From NCBI GenBank assembly GCA_041744755.1, contig JBGTKC010000087.1, positions 62,001 to 126,000 of the forward strand: a stretch of DNA of 64,000 nucleotides, in the 5' to 3' direction. Below the pieces are notes generated by a model. That model was not told the origin of the DNA. It was given only the letters and a program-made list of their open reading frames with translations, and did not search any database. Below are positions 60,875 to 64,000 of this stretch, piece by piece (position 1 is the stretch's first letter; each line of letters begins with the position of its first letter). A program made the position numbers and the translations under genes. Source of the DNA: CALDTK01 sp041744755. Its GTDB lineage: Bacteria > Bacteroidota > Bacteroidia > Chitinophagales > Saprospiraceae.

Positions 60875-61480
60875 ATGGTGTCGCTTCCGCTGGCTACTAC
60901 CCTCCCCGACGATGCCCTCGCCGCGGGTCTCGCCGCCGCCCACAGTTGCCGCCTCTGTGAACCGCACCTTCCGCTCGGACCGAATCCCATCGTCCGGCTA
61001 TCGTCAAAACTGCGTGTCCTGCTCGTTTCCCAGGCCCCCGGCGCCATCGCGCACCGCAAGTCGGTCCCGTACCTCGACCCGAGCGGGAGGCGACTGCGGA
61101 ATTGGCTTGGCGTCGACGAGAGGCGCTTTTACGAGAGTGGCGAGTTCGGGATTCTCCCCATGGGCTTCTGCTACCCCGGTAAGGCTGCGGGCGGGGATAT
61201 GCCACCGCGGCCGGAGTGCGCCCCGGAGTGGCACGCGCGTCTGATCCGGCTTGCGCCAAAACCATTGGTCACCCTGCTCATCGGGGGCTACGCCCAGGCC
61301 GCTTACCTCGGAGAGCGTAGACATAAGACCTTGACATCGACCGTACGCCACTTCCGTGACTACCTGCCGGAATATCTCCCACTGCCCCACCCGAGCCCGA
61401 GAAACAACATTTGGCTTGCGAAAAACGGGTGGTTCGAGGAGGAGGTGCTGCCGGTCCTGCGGGAGTTGGTTGGTCGTTGA
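60875..61480 (+). CDS. Uracil-DNA glycosylase-family protein
   Basis: 201 residues; ATG one base after the NhaC stop. CRLCEPHLPLGPNPIVRLS, LLVSQAPGAIAHRKSVPYLDPSGRRLRNWLG and LLIGGYAQAAYL, then LPLPHPSPRNNIWLAKNGWFEEEVLP match small UDG-superfamily proteins of the YgiG/DUF-like type seen in many Bacteroidota and Proteobacteria. Base-excision activity is plausible but unproven for this subgroup. Two mini-hairpin elements. Confidence 0.8.
   Translation: MVSLPLATTLPDDALAAGLAAAHSCRLCEPHLPLGPNPIVRLSSKLRVLLVSQAPGAIAHRKSVPYLDPSGRRLRNWLGVDERRFYESGEFGILPMGFCYPGKAAGGDMPPRPECAPEWHARLIRLAPKPLVTLLIGGYAQAAYLGERRHKTLTSTVRHFRDYLPEYLPLPHPSPRNNIWLAKNGWFEEEVLPVLRELVGR
60996..61010 (-). repeat. T4-GNAA element, near match
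   Basis: GAC-GATA-GCC; middle mismatch. In the UDG-family gene (LSSKL). Confidence 0.6.
61248..61262 (-). repeat. T4-GNAA mini-hairpin element, strict
   Basis: Stem GGC/GCC, loop GCAA. In the UDG-family gene (LAPKP). Confidence 0.85.
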
Positions 61481-61585
61481 GTCTTTCGGTAGCTGCATCG
61501 TTACAGCAGAGCGTGCCACAGCGGGCATATGACAACTCGCAGGCTCGAGATCTCAACAATCGGTACCCCCTCTCGTTTTCCCCAC

Positions 61586-61741
61586 GTGCCGAAAGCTACC
61601 GCTAAACGCAACCTCGCGACGAAAGTCTGTCCGGTCTGTGGACTGTCCTTTATGTGGCGCAAGAAGTGGGCGCGCGATTGGGACCAGGTCAAATACTGTA
61701 GCGAACGCTGCCGGAGGGCCGCCAAATCTACCGATGCATGA
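61586..61741 (+). CDS. DUF2256 zinc-ribbon-like small protein
   Basis: 51 residues from the GTG at 61586. KVCPVCGLSFMWRKKWARDW followed by KYCSERCR is the full DUF2256 signature: two CxxC pairs that probably bind zinc. The GTG is preferred over the ATG at 61529 because DUF2256 proteins are about 50 residues. Its stop overlaps the next ATG by 4 bases. Function unknown; often near photolyase or oxidase genes. Confidence 0.85.
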   Translation: MPKATAKRNLATKVCPVCGLSFMWRKKWARDWDQVKYCSERCRRAAKSTDA

Positions 61742-62382
61742 GTGCGAGTCGAGAAGCTTCCAATTCCTACATGCCAGGCGTGCGCGATATCGACGAATCG
61801 CGCATCGCCTTCCACCCGATGAACATCATCATGGTACTCACGCTCGTGGGTATCGCCGTGCTTTTCCTTGCCTTCTCGGGAGCGTTTATCTACTCACGCT
61901 TTCAGGCGTCCCTTCCGCCGATTGACGTACCGTGGATGTTTATCCTTAACACCGGCGTCCTCCTCACGAGTTCCTACACGATCCACTTAGCCAAGAAGGC
62001 CTACAAAGGGGACGATACCGAGGGCTACAAGCGTGCCTTGTTGTTTACGATGGGCCTGAGCCTCGCTTTCCTCGTGCTGCAGATCATCGCGTGGCAAACG
62101 CTGTTCGCCCAAAACATTCTACCGAGCACCGATAATTCGGCGGGATATCTGTATGTCCTCTCTGGATTGCACTTCGCCCACGTCATCGCGGGCCTACCGT
62201 TTATCCTCGGGTTTTATCTCGTCGCCCGCAGGCGGATGCGCGAGCCTGTGAGCGTTTTGGTCTACTTCTCAGACCCCGAAAAGCGCCTTAAACTGCGGAT
62301 GCTAACCCTCTATTGGCACTTTATGGACGCTTTGTGGATCTACTTAGTCGTGTTCTTGCTTGTAAACAGATTGCTGTATTAG
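61738..62382 (+). CDS. Heme-copper oxidase subunit III
   Basis: 214 residues with about five transmembrane helices (a short COX3). ESRIAFHPMNIIMVL at the N-terminus, NTGVLLTSSYTIHLAKKA, the SGLHFAHVIAGLPFILGFY motif and TLYWHFMDALWIYLVVFLL at the end, all typical of subunit III in Bacteroidota. No other oxidase subunits lie in this window, so it is a detached copy, translationally coupled to DUF2256. Confidence 0.88.
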   Translation: MSASREASNSYMPGVRDIDESRIAFHPMNIIMVLTLVGIAVLFLAFSGAFIYSRFQASLPPIDVPWMFILNTGVLLTSSYTIHLAKKAYKGDDTEGYKRALLFTMGLSLAFLVLQIIAWQTLFAQNILPSTDNSAGYLYVLSGLHFAHVIAGLPFILGFYLVARRRMREPVSVLVYFSDPEKRLKLRMLTLYWHFMDALWIYLVVFLLVNRLLY

Positions 62383-62431
62383 TAAATGTTTGGTGAGATG
62401 CAAGTTTGCCAACATCATTCTGCAGTTTTCG

Positions 62432-62446
62432 GTTTTGACGGAAGTC
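62432..62446 (+). repeat. T4-GNAA mini-hairpin element, strict
   Basis: Stem GAC/GTC, loop GGAA; compensated pair. Intergenic, ilvB leader. Confidence 0.85.
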
Positions 62447-62500
62447 TGTAGCGAATTTTCGCCGCACACCACTCAGCTCCTCTCGCCAATACCTCCGAAA

Positions 62501-62517
62501 GGGGCTAATTTGGCCCC
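62501..62517 (+). promoter_or_regulatory. Hairpin with TAATTTGG box abutting the ilvB start
   Basis: GGGGC-TAATTTG-GCCCC, ending at the base before the ATG (62518). The 8-mer 62506-62513 is a TAnnTT(T)G-like -7 box 4 bases from the ATG. Confidence 0.45.
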
Positions 62518-64000
62518 ATGCGAGAGACCAGATCGGCCCCCTCCCAACCAGTCCTACCACGCAGCCGCATGCTCACCGGCGCTGGCGCCATCGTCGACGG
62601 GCTGCATCGCCACGGGATCAAGACGGTTTTCGGTTACCCCGGCGGAGCGATCGTCCCTCTGTACGACGCGTTCTACGCCGACGGCGAAATCGAGCACATC
62701 CTCTTCCGCCACGAGCAAGGCGCCATCCACGCCGCGCAAGGCCGCGCCCGCGTGACCCGCGAGACGGCGGTCGTCGTGGTGACCAGCGGTCCGGGCGCGA
62801 CCAATATCATCACCGGCCTCGGGGACGCCCTACTCGACTCCACGCCGCTGGTCTGCATCACCGGGCAGGTGCCGAGTAGTCTCCTCGGATCGGACGCTTT
62901 TCAGGAGACCGACGTGGTCGGCTGCACGATGAGCGTGACGAAGTGGAACGTGCAGGTCACCCGCGCGGCTGATCTCCCGGCCGCGCTCGACAAGGCCTTC
63001 CACGTGGCCAACAGTGGTCGCCCCGGGCCCACCCTTATCGACATCACCAAAGACGCGCAGCTCGAGCTGTTCGACCTCGCCGACGCCGTCCCGTTCCAGT
63101 CGCGGGCTTACGTGCCGAAGTCGCGCGTCGACCCACAGGCCATCGCGGAGGCCGCCGAGGTCCTCAATGCCGCCGAGCGCCCGCTGATCTTTGCCGGCCA
63201 CGGCCTCCAGATCGCCAAAGCCGTAGGCACGTTTCGAGAGTTGCTCGAGACCTACGCCGCGCCAACCATTATCACCCTCCAGGGCCTCGGCAATCTGCCG
63301 GGCGAACATCCTTGCAATTACGGTATGGCTGGCGTCTACGGCCACATCGCCGCGAATCGTTCCATGGACGATGTCGACGTCATCCTCGCGCTCGGAATGC
63401 GTTTCGACGACAGAGTCACCGGCCGACTGGCGACGTTTGCGCCGAATGCGAAGGTGGTTCACCTCGACATTGACGCCTCCGAGCTCAATAAGAATGTTCG
63501 CTGTGCGGTGGCCGTCCTCGGGGACGTCGGCGAGGCTTTAGATCAGCTTGCGCCAAAACTTAAACCGCGGACCTTTCCCGAGTGGCACGCACGCCTGCGG
63601 GAGCTGGACAAAATCGAAGAGACGGCCATTAGAGTGCCCGTGACGGCCATGCGACCCGGGCAAACCCCGACCATGGAACAGGTCGTCGCTGAGGTCTCTA
63701 AGCAGAGCGAGGACGACGCCATCATCGTCGCGGATGTAGGTCAGCACCAGATGGCCGCGGCGCGTTACTACAACTACACCGTGCCCGACACATGGGTCTC
63801 GAGCGGGGGCGCCGGCACGATGGGCTACGCGCTCCCGGCTGCCGTCGGGGCGCAGTTCGCCAAGCAGCGGACCCAAGTCTTCTGTATCGCCGGTGACGCC
63901 GGCTTCCAGATGACGGCCCAGGAGCTGGGCACGGCTCATGAACATTCATTGCCGGTCAAGGTGATCGTGATGGACAACGCGCGCCTCGGGATGGTGCGCC
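62518..64000 (+). CDS. ilvB: Acetolactate synthase large subunit, 3' end outside window
   Basis: About 494 codons visible; full proteins are ~570-600. ThDP enzyme condensing two pyruvates (or pyruvate and 2-oxobutyrate) in branched-chain amino-acid synthesis. FGYPGGAIVPLYDAF, HEQGAIHAAQGRARVT (catalytic Glu), TSGPGATNIITGLGDAL and GTMGYALPAAVGAQFA are seen; the diphosphate-binding GDAGFQMT is present near 63894. An internal ATG at 62570 is an alternative start. A GAC/GTC mini-hairpin lies in the leader at 62432. Confidence 0.93.
   Translation, partial: MRETRSAPSQPVLPRSRMLTGAGAIVDGLHRHGIKTVFGYPGGAIVPLYDAFYADGEIEHILFRHEQGAIHAAQGRARVTRETAVVVVTSGPGATNIITGLGDALLDSTPLVCITGQVPSSLLGSDAFQETDVVGCTMSVTKWNVQVTRAADLPAALDKAFHVANSGRPGPTLIDITKDAQLELFDLADAVPFQSRAYVPKSRVDPQAIAEAAEVLNAAERPLIFAGHGLQIAKAVGTFRELLETYAAPTIITLQGLGNLPGEHPCNYGMAGVYGHIAANRSMDDVDVILALGMRFDDRVTGRLATFAPNAKVVHLDIDASELNKNVRCAVAVLGDVGEALDQLAPKLKPRTFPEWHARLRELDKIEETAIRVPVTAMRPGQTPTMEQVVAEVSKQSEDDAIIVADVGQHQMAAARYYNYTVPDTWVSSGGAGTMGYALPAAVGAQFAKQRTQVFCIAGDAGFQMTAQELGTAHEHSLPVKVIVMDNARLGMVR
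63545..63559 (-). repeat. T4-GNAA element, near match
   Basis: GGC-GCAA-GCT; outer G-T. In ilvB (LAPKL). Confidence 0.7.

Noticed and set aside
2469..63559. Reading the TTTT plus hairpin elements as transcription terminators
   Set aside because: The T run precedes the hairpin, the stem is only 3 bp, and copies occur in the middle of genes in both directions. None of these suits an intrinsic terminator.
2469..63559. Elements as a CRISPR array or IS-derived MITE
   Set aside because: Copies are spread at irregular kilobase intervals without spacers, target duplications or shared flanks, and no cas or transposase gene is present.

Overview
The window is GC-rich chromosomal DNA from a member of the Bacteroidota/FCB group, probably marine. 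Evidence for this: a type IX secretion C-terminal sorting domain (56533-58782), bacillithiol synthesis (bshC), the DUF1599 plus DoxX/MauE pair, type 2 PyrF, almost no Shine-Dalgarno sequences, and promoter-like TAnnTTnG boxes beside start codons. Two sodium/proton antiporters (NhaD, NhaC) suggest a saline habitat. I cannot fix the genus; a high-GC Saprospiria- or Rhodothermia-like lineage would fit. There is no phage, plasmid, rRNA operon, CRISPR array or intact insertion sequence.

Layout. 0-8 kb: nucleotide and cofactor genes (pyrC, purK-purE, mrp-nfu-pyrF, ribF) and a glycosyltransferase, then tRNA-Val and tRNA-Pro with a terminator. 8-20 kb: a DoxX/MauE-like membrane protein with DUF1599, an EamA transporter, a di-heme peroxidase lipoprotein, miaB, an ABC ATPase, a deoxynucleoside kinase, the YggS PLP protein, a GNAT, a UbiD-type decarboxylase and a response regulator. 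20-27.5 kb: a HAD phosphatase, a decayed stretch, a YgiB/YgiC-like pair, the CCA enzyme, a small AT-richer patch (lipoprotein, broken neighbour, Uma2 protein) and dusB. 27.5-42 kb: nhaD, lipoproteins, a TPR protein, ribH, an MBL hydrolase, a cysteine desulfurase, the cell-wall genes glmM and murB, an MsbA-like exporter, tRNA-Arg, a sensor-kinase-like protein without catalytic residues, and carbonic anhydrase. 42-56 kb: a 1152-residue nuclease-helicase, an orphan ParA, a flavin reductase, LolD, aspartokinase, selD-mnmH-glpK and bshC with a DUF6580 gene. 56-64 kb: acyl-CoA dehydrogenase, a secreted FG-GAP protein, NhaC, a uracil-DNA glycosylase-family protein, DUF2256, cytochrome oxidase subunit III and the start of ilvB.

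The most unusual feature is not a gene. A 15-base element, GTTTTG-XY-GNAA-Y'X'-C, occurs 40 times in strict form, plus about 14 near matches, on both strands and mostly inside conserved genes. The TTTT run precedes a 3-bp mini-hairpin. The two inner stem pairs change together (GGC/GCC, GCC/GGC, GAC/GTC, GCT/AGC, GGT/ACC), and the loop is GNAA in 36 of 40 copies. This looks like a dispersed DNA-hairpin signal comparable in density to DNA-uptake or highly iterated palindrome sequences, and I know of no description of it. A second genome-wide pattern is a TAnnTTnG box 3-9 bases from many start codons, which predicts widespread leaderless transcription.
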